From contig CAKRHR010000051.1 of NCBI GenBank assembly GCA_934339005.1, forward strand, positions 1 through 19,188: 19,188 nucleotides of DNA, read 5' to 3'. Positions within the stretch are counted from its first letter, which is position 1; every line of letters starts with the position of its first letter. This document shows, one piece after another, positions 1 through 6,253 of this stretch. The notes beneath the pieces are model-generated. The model was given only the letters and a program-made list of their open reading frames with translations. It was not told where the DNA came from and did no database searches. Both the position numbers and the translations under genes were made by a program. This stretch comes from an uncultured Catenibacillus sp. (GTDB lineage: Bacteria > Bacillota > Clostridia > Lachnospirales > Lachnospiraceae).

Positions 1-21
1 TCCTGTTACAGATAATAAATT

Positions 22-42
22 GGGGATGTTTTCCACATCCCC
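22..42 (-). terminator. Hairpin after divIVA, probable terminator
   Basis: A perfect 8-bp stem (GGGGATGT at 22-29, ACATCCCC at 35-42) closes a 5-base loop. Read on the minus strand it lies about 48 bases beyond the divIVA stop and is followed by AATTTATTATC, which is AT-rich but not a clean T run. It probably ends the division operon. The weak U tract leaves some doubt, and it could instead mark the leader of the next gene outside the window. Confidence 0.55.
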
Positions 43-71
43 ACATCATTCATACTTTTTAATTTTTAACT

Positions 72-92
72 TAAGTATCAGAAAGATACTTA
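72..92. terminator. Hairpin overlapping the divIVA stop codon
   Basis: TAAGTATC at 72-79 and GATACTTA at 85-92 form a perfect 8-bp stem with a 5-base AGAAA loop. The right arm contains the divIVA stop codon (90-92). On the plus strand it is followed by a T-rich stretch (GTTTTCTT); on the minus strand it is followed by A-rich sequence. It may be an mRNA 3'-end stabiliser for divIVA or a terminator for transcription entering from the left. The function is inferred from structure only. Confidence 0.4.
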
Positions 93-746
93 GTTTTCTT
101 CATTTTCAGCATCGTCAAAAATGCTTGCAATATCATTAACCTGGAAATCTTCTTCATTTAATGTTTCATCTGCATATTCTTCATCCTCTGAAGTCATTTT
201 TACAGGTGTCTGATTCTGATACAGTGCAGATGCATTAATCTGGTCATAGTGTTCTGTAGCACTTGTCTGAAGATTTTCAAAAGCTTCAAAAGAAGCAGCT
301 TCAATATTGAAAGAATCACTTTCAAGTAATTCTACCTGAGCCTGTGCCAGTGCTTTATACTGAGAACGATATTTTTCGTACTGCTGAATCAGTTCAATTG
401 TCTTTGTATGCACATGATCTAACTCAATCTTTGCATCAGCAACAATAGACTGTGCCTTTAAAATAGCTTCCTGCTCAATCACTGTCGCATTTGATTTTGC
501 AGAGTTAATTGTTTCTTCTGCAGTCTGCTCTGCAAGAACAAGTGCTTTCTGAAGTGATTTTTCAATGCTCTTGTAATGATTGATGCCATCGTTTAAAATA
601 TTGATTTTATCTTTTAATTCAAGATTTTCTCTATACAAAGATTCAAAATCAGCAGCCACTGTCTGAATAAAGCTATCTACATCTGCTTTAGAATATCCCA
701 TACCACTTTTAAAACTTTTAGACTGTATTTCTATAGGTGTAATCAT
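90..746 (-). CDS. divIVA: DivIVA-family cell division/polarity protein
   Basis: This 218-residue protein starts MITPIEIQSKSFKSGMGYSK, matching the DivIVA N-terminal domain (IxxKxF...GY...VDxFI) that binds curved membrane. Residues about 28-135 are a long heptad-rich coiled coil, expected to drive oligomerisation. Residues about 140-218 are a non-conserved tail ending in a strongly acidic stretch. In the family, DivIVA marks negatively curved membrane at septa and poles and recruits partners such as MinJ or wall-growth factors. A good ribosome site (AGGAGGG, 6-7 bases before the ATG) overlaps the stop of ylmH, 11 bases upstream, so the gene is the last of the sepF-ylmH-divIVA unit. The family call is firm; the cellular role in this organism is inferred. 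Confidence 0.92.
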   Translation of the reverse strand: MITPIEIQSKSFKSGMGYSKADVDSFIQTVAADFESLYRENLELKDKINILNDGINHYKSIEKSLQKALVLAEQTAEETINSAKSNATVIEQEAILKAQSIVADAKIELDHVHTKTIELIQQYEKYRSQYKALAQAQVELLESDSFNIEAASFEAFENLQTSATEHYDQINASALYQNQTPVKMTSEDEEYADETLNEEDFQVNDIASIFDDAENEEN

Positions 747-757
747 GTAAATCCCTC

Positions 758-1513
758 CTAAATGTATATATGTGTCTTTACGACATATTTATCTTTTTTT
801 GACTTTTGTGCTGTCAATTCCAGTTTGAATCTGCCAATGCCTCGAACAGAAATTAAATCTCCATCCTTTGGCACACGGCTGTTGGAATCCACCTGCCGAC
901 CATTGATAAAAACAAGTTTCTGTGAAATGTATTTACCTGCCTGACTTCTTGAAAGATTAAATGCCAGTGCTACAATACTGTCTATACGAACAGATGTGAC
1001 TGTTCCCTGTTTTGTCTTTAGTTCCGGTTTTAGTGCAATGGCTGGAATCTCAGCAATTTTTGCCCTGATTTTTGTATGCTTAACATTTATCAGATGTTCA
1101 CATATAAACGCCGCAATAGATTCTTTACAAAACATATAAGCTGTATGTTCTTTAATTAAAATATCTCCAGTTTTACAACGTTCAATTCCAAGATTTAAAA
1201 CAGCACCAAGAAAATCTCTGTGTGTCAGATGTTCACTGAACTTTTCAGATACTGGTGAAATACACACACAGACAATCGGATAAGGTTCATCACTGCAATA
1301 TGGCTGATAAAACTGAACCATCTGTCGCTCAGCATCATCATAGCCACCATAAACACAGTATAAATAGCCTTTAAACATATCCCTCTGCTCATAAAAAACG
1401 GTCTGTTCATTCAAATTTAAAAAATCTGAAAACGTACTCATGCCATAGCGTTCGCTCTGCACCGCAAGGTCAAGCAGATGGTCTAGTAAAAGCTGGTCAT
1501 CTCTGTTTTGCAT
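758..1513 (-). CDS. ylmH: YlmH-type RNA-binding protein with S4 domain
   Basis: A 251-residue protein whose C-terminal quarter (about 175-235) is an S4 RNA-binding domain, visible as VRIDSIVALAFNLSRSQAGK, then INGRQVDSNSRVPKDGDLISVRGIGRF. The N-terminal part matches the YlmH family found between sepF and divIVA in Firmicutes. YlmH has been linked to rescue of stalled ribosomal subunits carrying peptidyl-tRNA, which is family knowledge rather than something this sequence shows. Its ATG lies 3 bases after the sepF stop and no strong ribosome site precedes it, so it is probably translated by coupling to sepF. Its length is normal for the family. Confidence 0.88.
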   Translation of the reverse strand: MQNRDDQLLLDHLLDLAVQSERYGMSTFSDFLNLNEQTVFYEQRDMFKGYLYCVYGGYDDAERQMVQFYQPYCSDEPYPIVCVCISPVSEKFSEHLTHRDFLGAVLNLGIERCKTGDILIKEHTAYMFCKESIAAFICEHLINVKHTKIRAKIAEIPAIALKPELKTKQGTVTSVRIDSIVALAFNLSRSQAGKYISQKLVFINGRQVDSNSRVPKDGDLISVRGIGRFKLELTAQKSKKDKYVVKTHIYI

Positions 1514-1516
1514 AGA

Positions 1517-2083
1517 TTATCTTGCCTGATATCCGCTTGCCATCGTATCTGGTGTTGTCTTCTTGGATACAAGGTTCTGGATATCACCTGTAATCTCAAG
1601 ACCTGATGGTGTAATTACGAAAATAAAGTTGTTTACTTTCTCGATATTGCCATTTAATGCATAGCAGCCACCAAAAATAAAATCAGTAATCTGTGCTGCA
1701 AGATCAAAGCTGATACCTTCAAGGTTAACGATACAAGCCTGTCCATCAAGTAAAACATCAACGATTTCTCTTGCTGCATCATAATTTGCAGGGCGCACAA
1801 CTCTGACTTCCTGAATATTTTGTGTACCATTAATTGGGACAATCTTTCTTGATGAAGTTGTCTTTAAAGGTTTGATGTTCTTTGGTTTTGATGCCACCGG
1901 TTCAGATTTTACTGCAGATGTAAATGTCTTTTTAGGCATTTCTTCCGGCTCATTATATTCGCCGTCAAAATCATCATCAAAGCTGTCGTCAAAATCATCG
2001 TCGATGTTATCATCAAATTCCTCATCGTAATCATCGCCGTTCAGACGCATTGTATTCATCAATTTATCAAAAATCTTACCCAT
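1517..2083 (-). CDS. sepF: SepF, membrane anchor for FtsZ
   Basis: A 188-residue protein. Residues 1-15 (MGKIFDKLMNTMRLN) form the amphipathic membrane-binding helix typical of SepF. Residues about 16-50 are extremely acidic with repeated FDD units, followed by a basic, low-complexity linker to about residue 90. The SepF core begins near VRVVRPANYDAAREIVD and contains LLDGQACIVNLEGISFDLAAQITDF (shown in two parts in the family: the alpha-1 helix and the dimer-forming beta sheet), then the conserved end GNIEKVNNFIFVITP. SepF polymerises and ties FtsZ filaments to the membrane at the septum. It follows yggS by 29 bases and has a GGGAGAG ribosome site. ylmG, which follows sepF in Bacillus, is not here. 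Confidence 0.93.
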   Translation of the reverse strand: MGKIFDKLMNTMRLNGDDYDEEFDDNIDDDFDDSFDDDFDGEYNEPEEMPKKTFTSAVKSEPVASKPKNIKPLKTTSSRKIVPINGTQNIQEVRVVRPANYDAAREIVDVLLDGQACIVNLEGISFDLAAQITDFIFGGCYALNGNIEKVNNFIFVITPSGLEITGDIQNLVSKKTTPDTMASGYQAR

Positions 2084-2112
2084 TTTTTAATTCTCTCCCA
2101 TTCAATTATTTT

Positions 2113-2805
2113 TTATCGATTGTAATTTCTCTCTCCAAAAATTCCGGTACCTACACGTACATGTGTGGCGCCTTCTTCAATAGCAACTTCATAGTCGCCC
2201 GTCATGCCCATGGACAAAACGCTCATATCAACATTATCAATGTTTTTATGCTTTATGTCAACACTCAATTGCTTTATTTTTCTAAAAATTTCACGATTTT
2301 CTTCAGGATTTTCAACAAATGGGGCAATTGTCATCAATCCTTTGATATGAACTCTTGATAATTTTGAAATTTTTTCGACCATATCCACAGTTTCTTCAGT
2401 CGCAAGTCCAAACTTTGTTTCTTCGTTTGCGACATTGACCTGCACCAAAATATCTACATCTACATTTTTCTTTTCAGCTTCATCCTGAATTTTCTGTGCC
2501 AGATGATATGAATCGACGGAATGAATTAAATAAGCCTTATCTACAATATATTTCACCTTGTTTGTCTGAAGATGACCAATCAGATGCCAGTGCACAGGTT
2601 CTTTAATCACATCGATTTTATCACACATCTCCTGAACCTTATTCTCACCAAACTCTGTTTCGCCACAGGCAATTGCCTCATAAATCATCTCTACAGGTTT
2701 TGTCTTGCTGACAGCAATCAATGTCACTTCAGACGGATTTCTGTTGCTTCTTTCACAAGCTGCTTTTATATTTGCTCTGACTTCTGATAAATTTTCTTTA
2801 ATCAT
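2113..2805 (-). CDS. yggS: PLP-binding homeostasis protein YggS/YlmE
   Basis: A 230-residue member of the YggS/YlmE/PROSC family, a single TIM-barrel domain that binds pyridoxal 5'-phosphate and is thought to buffer PLP and amino-acid pools without a defined catalytic reaction. The PLP lysine is K34 in IAVSKTKPVEM. Further hallmarks are GENKVQEM, WHLIGHLQTNK and, near the end, SMGMTGDYEVAIEEGATHVR followed by VGTGIFG, which binds the phosphate. Length is standard. It sits 15 bases after the HlyD-like gene and 29 before sepF, the place ylmE holds in Bacillus. The ribosome site AAGGAG is about 11 bases from the ATG, slightly long. Confidence 0.95.
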   Translation of the reverse strand: MIKENLSEVRANIKAACERSNRNPSEVTLIAVSKTKPVEMIYEAIACGETEFGENKVQEMCDKIDVIKEPVHWHLIGHLQTNKVKYIVDKAYLIHSVDSYHLAQKIQDEAEKKNVDVDILVQVNVANEETKFGLATEETVDMVEKISKLSRVHIKGLMTIAPFVENPEENREIFRKIKQLSVDIKHKNIDNVDMSVLSMGMTGDYEVAIEEGATHVRVGTGIFGERNYNR

Positions 2806-2820
2806 TGTATCTCAAACTCC

Positions 2821-4200
2821 TTAATAAATAATTTGTTCTTCATCTACAGCATCTGCATTAAGCACAATTCGGTCATATAAAACAATACCATAAGCCGTAT
2901 TACGCTCTACGATACAGTAATCATCATTTTGGTACAGGATATTAATAATTCTGAAAATCGTATAACCTTGATTAATATTGTAAACACCACTGACAGAATC
3001 TGTCGCACCGATTCGGTACTGTCCATCATGTGATACACCATCACCGATGTAATCACCCAGGCTGAATTCGGACAAATCCACATAACACAGTCCATTCTCT
3101 GTTTTATAAATCGTTGGCTTGACAAATTCCATCTTCAGTTCGTTGTCTGCTGTATAAGTATACTTATAAAAACCAGATTCATTTGTATTTTCCTCTGTTA
3201 CAAGGTATTCTTCCGGAATTGTGTAAAAATCCTTTGTAACTACAGCCGATGTCGGAATCTTAAGACCTTCCTCCTCAGCAGTAATTAACTCAAGTTCAAT
3301 ATATCGGTCATTAATATAACGAACCATATATCTTGAAATCTGAAGTTCTGCATAAGCACTGTCACCATGATAAAAGACATTCACATATGCCCAGGTTGTA
3401 ATATCATCCTTTGTGAATTTTACCTGAATAACACCTTTATCTGCCAGAATCGCAGCCTGTGCCTGATTAACCTTAATCACCACCGACCACTGACTGTCCT
3501 TTGTCAACTTATAGGCAGGCATCCCTTTATCAATTTTATTGCTTGAGGTTAACTGATTTTTCTTATAAGTCGCATAGTTAAACATATCATCTGTAATGTC
3601 ATCTAATGTCAGATTCTCCATGCCATCATAAGAATAACTGACAATACCGCTGTATGGTGCCGCCATTGTCTGTACACCGTTTGACTGTGTATCCTTTTGC
3701 GCGCTGGAAATGACCTGATTACTGATGATTTCTGTGATTTTATTCTGCAGATTATATTTGAAAGTGTATATATCTGAGAATTTACTGTTTGTATAGGCAT
3801 TCGTGTACACAGAAATCAACTGTTCCATATCATCATAATCTTTATCAGAAAATTCAATCTGCCCGTCTGCCAAAGCATTTGATGTATATGTGCCAAGTGT
3901 ATCAACCATACAAACATTCTCATCTTTTGCCACCCGGGCACCGTCATTAATATAATAATTTAAGAATCCGCTATAATCAGAATTAATGACTTCTTCATCA
4001 CGTATCGCAATGCCTGTAAAAACGCTGCTGTCAATAATCTTGCCAGATTCAACTTCTGTCACAGAGACCTTTGCCTTTGTAATTGATGAAAAAATCAAAA
4101 TTGCTATATATAATATCAATATAAAGAAAACAATAATACCCACATTTATGCCGCCGGGGCGAGGATATTTTTTAATCTTTTCGTCCTTTTTTTTTGCCAT
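2821..4200 (-). CDS. HlyD-like membrane-anchored adaptor protein, no transporter nearby
   Basis: A 459-residue protein starting MAKKKDEK; this start is chosen over one 16 codons upstream because AGGAGG lies 5 bases before it. A basic N-terminus (1-15) is followed by one transmembrane helix (about 18-40), giving an N-in topology with the rest outside. The outer part has a lipoyl/barrel-sandwich half motif (SGFLNYYINDGARVAKDENV), a predicted helical stretch (about 120-185), a second half (APYSGIVSYSYDGME) and beta-rich C-terminal modules. That layout is typical of HlyD/membrane-fusion adaptors. No ABC or RND pump gene lies in the window. Position directly before yggS-sepF suggests a link to the division envelope, but this is inference. 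Function unknown. Confidence 0.75.
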   Translation of the reverse strand: MAKKKDEKIKKYPRPGGINVGIIVFFILILYIAILIFSSITKAKVSVTEVESGKIIDSSVFTGIAIRDEEVINSDYSGFLNYYINDGARVAKDENVCMVDTLGTYTSNALADGQIEFSDKDYDDMEQLISVYTNAYTNSKFSDIYTFKYNLQNKITEIISNQVISSAQKDTQSNGVQTMAAPYSGIVSYSYDGMENLTLDDITDDMFNYATYKKNQLTSSNKIDKGMPAYKLTKDSQWSVVIKVNQAQAAILADKGVIQVKFTKDDITTWAYVNVFYHGDSAYAELQISRYMVRYINDRYIELELITAEEEGLKIPTSAVVTKDFYTIPEEYLVTEENTNESGFYKYTYTADNELKMEFVKPTIYKTENGLCYVDLSEFSLGDYIGDGVSHDGQYRIGATDSVSGVYNINQGYTIFRIINILYQNDDYCIVERNTAYGIVLYDRIVLNADAVDEEQIIY

Positions 4201-4233
4201 TTCATCCTCCTGCTCACTGTTTATATAAAATGA

Positions 4234-4262
4234 TGATGTAACTATCATAAAATATCTGTCAA
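4234..4262 (-). promoter_or_regulatory. Possible promoter of the HlyD-like/sepF/divIVA operon
   Basis: On the minus strand a perfect -35 hexamer TTGACA occupies 4262-4257. At 17 bases the -10 position reads ACATCA, a poor match; AT-rich alternatives (TATATA) lie further downstream. The 77-base gap between yhcC and the HlyD-like gene is the only reasonable place for an operon promoter here. The -35 is seen; use of it is inferred. Confidence 0.4.
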
Positions 4263-4277
4263 CTAAACTTTAACGTA

Positions 4278-5213
4278 TCAAATATCGATTGCTGCACCAT
4301 TCGTATAATCAAATAATCGTCCCTGATAATGTATATCACCCATTAAAGTCTCCAGCTCCTCCTGAAGCTTCCACCAGCTTGTTTCCCAGTTTGAAAACAG
4401 GGCATCTTCCTCAGGTATTCTTGAAAACAGACGTTCAACAACCATCGTCGGTTTTAAATATTCCAAAAATGTCTTTACTCTGTCAAGATATTCTTCTTTG
4501 GAACATAATTCAAATTCATGGTTTAAATACTGCTTTGCCATCACAGAAGTCTTTGGAATATATAATGAATGCAATTTGACAATATCAACAGGCAGCACCG
4601 ACAAAAGCTTTGCACCCTCAATCACATCCACCATCGTATCTCCCGGCAGATTTAAAATCATATGTGTGCATACAGACATCGGATACTTCTTAATCCTTAA
4701 TACTGCATCTATAAATTCTGCAAGACCATGTCCTCTGTGAATCTGCTTCAATGTATGATAATTTACTGTCTGAAGCCCAAGTTCAATATTCACATCAATT
4801 CCAGTCTGTACTGAAAATGCTGCCAGAAATTCCAGATAATCCTCACGAATACAATCCGGCCGTGTTGAAATCGACAATTCAACAATATCAGACACAGAAC
4901 ACACCTGCATCACATACATCTTAAATTGCTCAATCGGCATATATGTGTTTGTGTAATTCTGAAAATATGCAATAAACTTCTGTGCATGATAACGGTTGCT
5001 GATATAGCGCTTATTCTCCTCAAGCTGGTACTTCACTGTCAGTGCATTATCCAATGATTCAAAACCTGTACCAACCTCTGCACAAAAGCTGCAACCATCC
5101 CCATGAATACGATTAGGACATGTAATTGGCAGATTTACAGGCAGTTTATAGACTTTGCAGCCGTATTTTTGTTTCAGATAATCTGAATATTTATTATAAA
5201 AAGAATGACTCAC
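4278..5213 (-). CDS. yhcC: Radical SAM protein, YhcC/TIGR01212 family
   Basis: A 311-residue radical SAM enzyme of the YhcC type, related to the radical SAM part of Elp3. The 4Fe-4S cluster cysteines are C32, C41 and C44 in the spacing CX8CX2C (TCPNR...DGCSFC), the spaced form typical of this family rather than classic CX3CX2C. Other family segments are ISTRPDC, ELGLQTVNYHTLKQIHRGH and THMILNLPGDT. The substrate of YhcC proteins is not established to my knowledge; an RNA-modification role is a guess from the relation to Elp3. The start is GTG at 5213, supported by GGGAGA about 8 bases upstream; an ATG 7 bases further up is in another frame. It is divergent from the DUF378 gene. Confidence 0.88.
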   Translation of the reverse strand: MSHSFYNKYSDYLKQKYGCKVYKLPVNLPITCPNRIHGDGCSFCAEVGTGFESLDNALTVKYQLEENKRYISNRYHAQKFIAYFQNYTNTYMPIEQFKMYVMQVCSVSDIVELSISTRPDCIREDYLEFLAAFSVQTGIDVNIELGLQTVNYHTLKQIHRGHGLAEFIDAVLRIKKYPMSVCTHMILNLPGDTMVDVIEGAKLLSVLPVDIVKLHSLYIPKTSVMAKQYLNHEFELCSKEEYLDRVKTFLEYLKPTMVVERLFSRIPEEDALFSNWETSWWKLQEELETLMGDIHYQGRLFDYTNGAAIDI

Positions 5214-5253
5214 AATTCATTTCTCCCAAGTTTATTCTTGTAAACCAACTCAT

Positions 5254-5259
5254 ATTATA
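5254..5259 (-). promoter_or_regulatory. -10 element before yhcC
   Basis: A perfect TATAAT on the minus strand lies about 40 bases upstream of the yhcC GTG. No good -35 is seen at 16-18 bases, so this is a candidate only. Confidence 0.35.
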
Positions 5260-5308
5260 TACTTTTTCAGCCAATAATGAAACCCTAAAATCATTTTTTC
5301 ACAATATC

Positions 5309-5338
5309 TTCAGATTTTCTGTCGTCCAAATGTATAAT
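5309..5338 (+). promoter_or_regulatory. Candidate promoter of the DUF378 gene
   Basis: TTCAGA (5309-5314) and a perfect TATAAT (5333-5338) are separated by 18 bases, about 50 bases upstream of the DUF378 ATG. The -10 is strong and the -35 moderate (4 of 6). Confidence 0.5.
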
Positions 5339-5357
5339 TTTTGTATTTCCGGACATA

Positions 5358-5393
5358 ATGGAGGATATAGACGAACAGGAGGTATTGTCATGA
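5358..5393 (+). CDS. Possible 11-codon leader ORF overlapping the DUF378 start
   Basis: ATG at 5358 opens an 11-codon frame (MEDIDEQEVLS) whose TGA at 5391-5393 overlaps the ATG of the DUF378 gene in an ATGA junction. The ribosome site of the DUF378 gene lies inside this frame. No good ribosome site is seen before 5358, so it may be chance, but its geometry is that of translational coupling. Confidence 0.25.
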   Translation: MEDIDEQEVLS

Positions 5394-5605
5394 AACGGAA
5401 CTGGCTTGATATTGTTGCTCTGATACTGATTATCATCGGAGGCATCAACTGGGGACTTGTAGGCTTTTTTAATTTTAATCTGATTACATTTATATTCGGC
5501 AAGGCATCCATCATTGCCCGCATTATATTTGCTGTCGTTGGTCTTGCCGCAATTTATTCTCTGATTCTTTTCTTCAAGCTGAATCCAAATGATTCAGAAA
5601 ATTAG
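5390..5605 (+). CDS. DUF378 small membrane protein
   Basis: A 71-residue protein, the only plus-strand gene. It has two transmembrane helices (about 5-27 and 41-64) and the GGINWGLVGFF signature that defines DUF378; the family has no established function. The frame is open further upstream, but the start at 5390 is favoured by an exact AGGAGG 7 bases before it and by the family's usual length of about 65-80 residues. The gene has a promoter-like sequence upstream and a hairpin terminator immediately after the stop, so it is a single-gene unit between yhcC (divergent) and the P-loop gene (convergent). Confidence 0.85.
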   Translation: MKRNWLDIVALILIIIGGINWGLVGFFNFNLITFIFGKASIIARIIFAVVGLAAIYSLILFFKLNPNDSEN

Positions 5606-5608
5606 GCA

Positions 5609-5651
5609 AAAAGATAAGTCCCCATAGAAACGTTATGAGGACTTATCTTTT
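5609..5651. terminator. Bidirectional terminator between convergent genes
   Basis: A 13-bp perfect stem (5609-5621 with 5639-5651, AAAAGATAAGTCC and its complement) continues, after a 1x1 mismatch, as a 4-bp inner stem (CATA/TATG) with a 7-base loop. Each strand leaves the stem in a T run (TTTT in plus, TTTTT in minus). It begins 3 bases after the DUF378 stop and also faces the end of the P-loop gene at 5745, so it can stop both. Confidence 0.85.
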
Positions 5652-5744
5652 GTAAATTGTAAATTATTTAATCTTATTAAATTTTATTAAACTTCGGAGA
5701 AACTTTCCGCTTTGTATCAACCCGATATATAAACCCAATACATA

Positions 5745-6164
5745 TTAGAGTGAAATTACGATATTGTCTTTGAACTCATCAGGAAGATTCTCAGCATCAA
5801 CTGAAATACTTAATACAAAATCAACATTGAAAGATTTAGAAATCTTATCTAACTGAGTCAGTACATATCCAATATATTCATCCGAAACACATGAAATATT
5901 CAAAAAGCTGTCAAGATACATCGCTTCAAGGTCGTGATCCTGAGAAATCAGACCGCATACAAAACCTAAAAAGCTGTCATAATTATCAATCGGGAAATCA
6001 CTGACATTAATCAGACGAATCTTGTTGCTTAATTCATACATATGTTTGTTATTCTTGTCAAGATATACAATCGTACCTTTTGCATTCTTCACTGCATCGT
6101 TGACTTTCTGAATCAGAAATTTAGTTTTTCCTTTACCCTTTACACCTGAAATAATCTGTATCAT
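5745..6164 (-). CDS. Small P-loop nucleotide-binding protein, function unknown
   Basis: A 139-residue protein with a clear Walker A motif at residues 7-14 (GVKGKGKT) right after the first beta strand (MIQIIS), and a plausible Walker B at EAMYLD. The arrangement recalls a minimal thymidine-kinase or RecA-like fold, but the zinc ribbon and substrate segments of thymidine kinase are absent. Such short proteins occur in Lachnospiraceae genomes under loose names such as ATP-binding or PilT-like; I cannot assign a reaction. The ATG has GGAGGAG about 8 bases upstream. It has its own near-consensus promoter and a leader dyad, and ends facing the bidirectional terminator, so it is a separately controlled single gene. 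Confidence 0.75.
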   Translation of the reverse strand: MIQIISGVKGKGKTKFLIQKVNDAVKNAKGTIVYLDKNNKHMYELSNKIRLINVSDFPIDNYDSFLGFVCGLISQDHDLEAMYLDSFLNISCVSDEYIGYVLTQLDKISKSFNVDFVLSISVDAENLPDEFKDNIVISL

Positions 6165-6182
6165 AGTACTCTCCTCCTAGTG

Positions 6183-6202
6183 TTTAGTATATATTTACTA
6201 AA
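6183..6202 (-). promoter_or_regulatory. Leader dyad before the P-loop gene
   Basis: TTTAGTA (6183-6189) and TACTAAA (6196-6202) form a perfect 7-bp inverted repeat with a 6-base spacer. It lies between the promoter's -10 and the ribosome site, so it would fall in the first 35 or so transcribed bases. Its size and symmetry suit an operator for a dimeric repressor; it is too AT-rich to be a stable RNA stem. Confidence 0.45.
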
Positions 6203-6221
6203 GCATTTATTACATATCCCT

Positions 6222-6250
6222 ATTATATTATAAAAAGTGTGAAAATTCAA
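6222..6250 (-). promoter_or_regulatory. Near-consensus sigma-A promoter of the P-loop gene
   Basis: On the minus strand, TTGAAT (6250-6245), a 17-base spacer and a perfect TATAAT (6227-6222). It starts just downstream of the stop codon of the carboxypeptidase-like gene (6254), so the P-loop gene need not depend on read-through. Confidence 0.75.
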
Positions 6251-6253
6251 TGG

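Noticed and set aside
4201..4248. Start of the HlyD-like protein 16 codons further upstream
   Set aside because: The ATG at 4200 has AGGAGG at 5 bases and begins a normal basic N-terminus before the membrane helix; the longer start lacks such a site.
5126..5389. Longer N-terminus for the DUF378 protein
   Set aside because: The extension overlaps the start of yhcC and runs through the promoter-like region; the AGGAGG at 5378-5383 and the family length favour the start at 5390.
5652..5744. Short CGGA/TCCG hairpin just after the P-loop gene
   Set aside because: The stem is only four pairs with a mismatch inside and is outclassed by the strong bidirectional terminator at 5609-5651.
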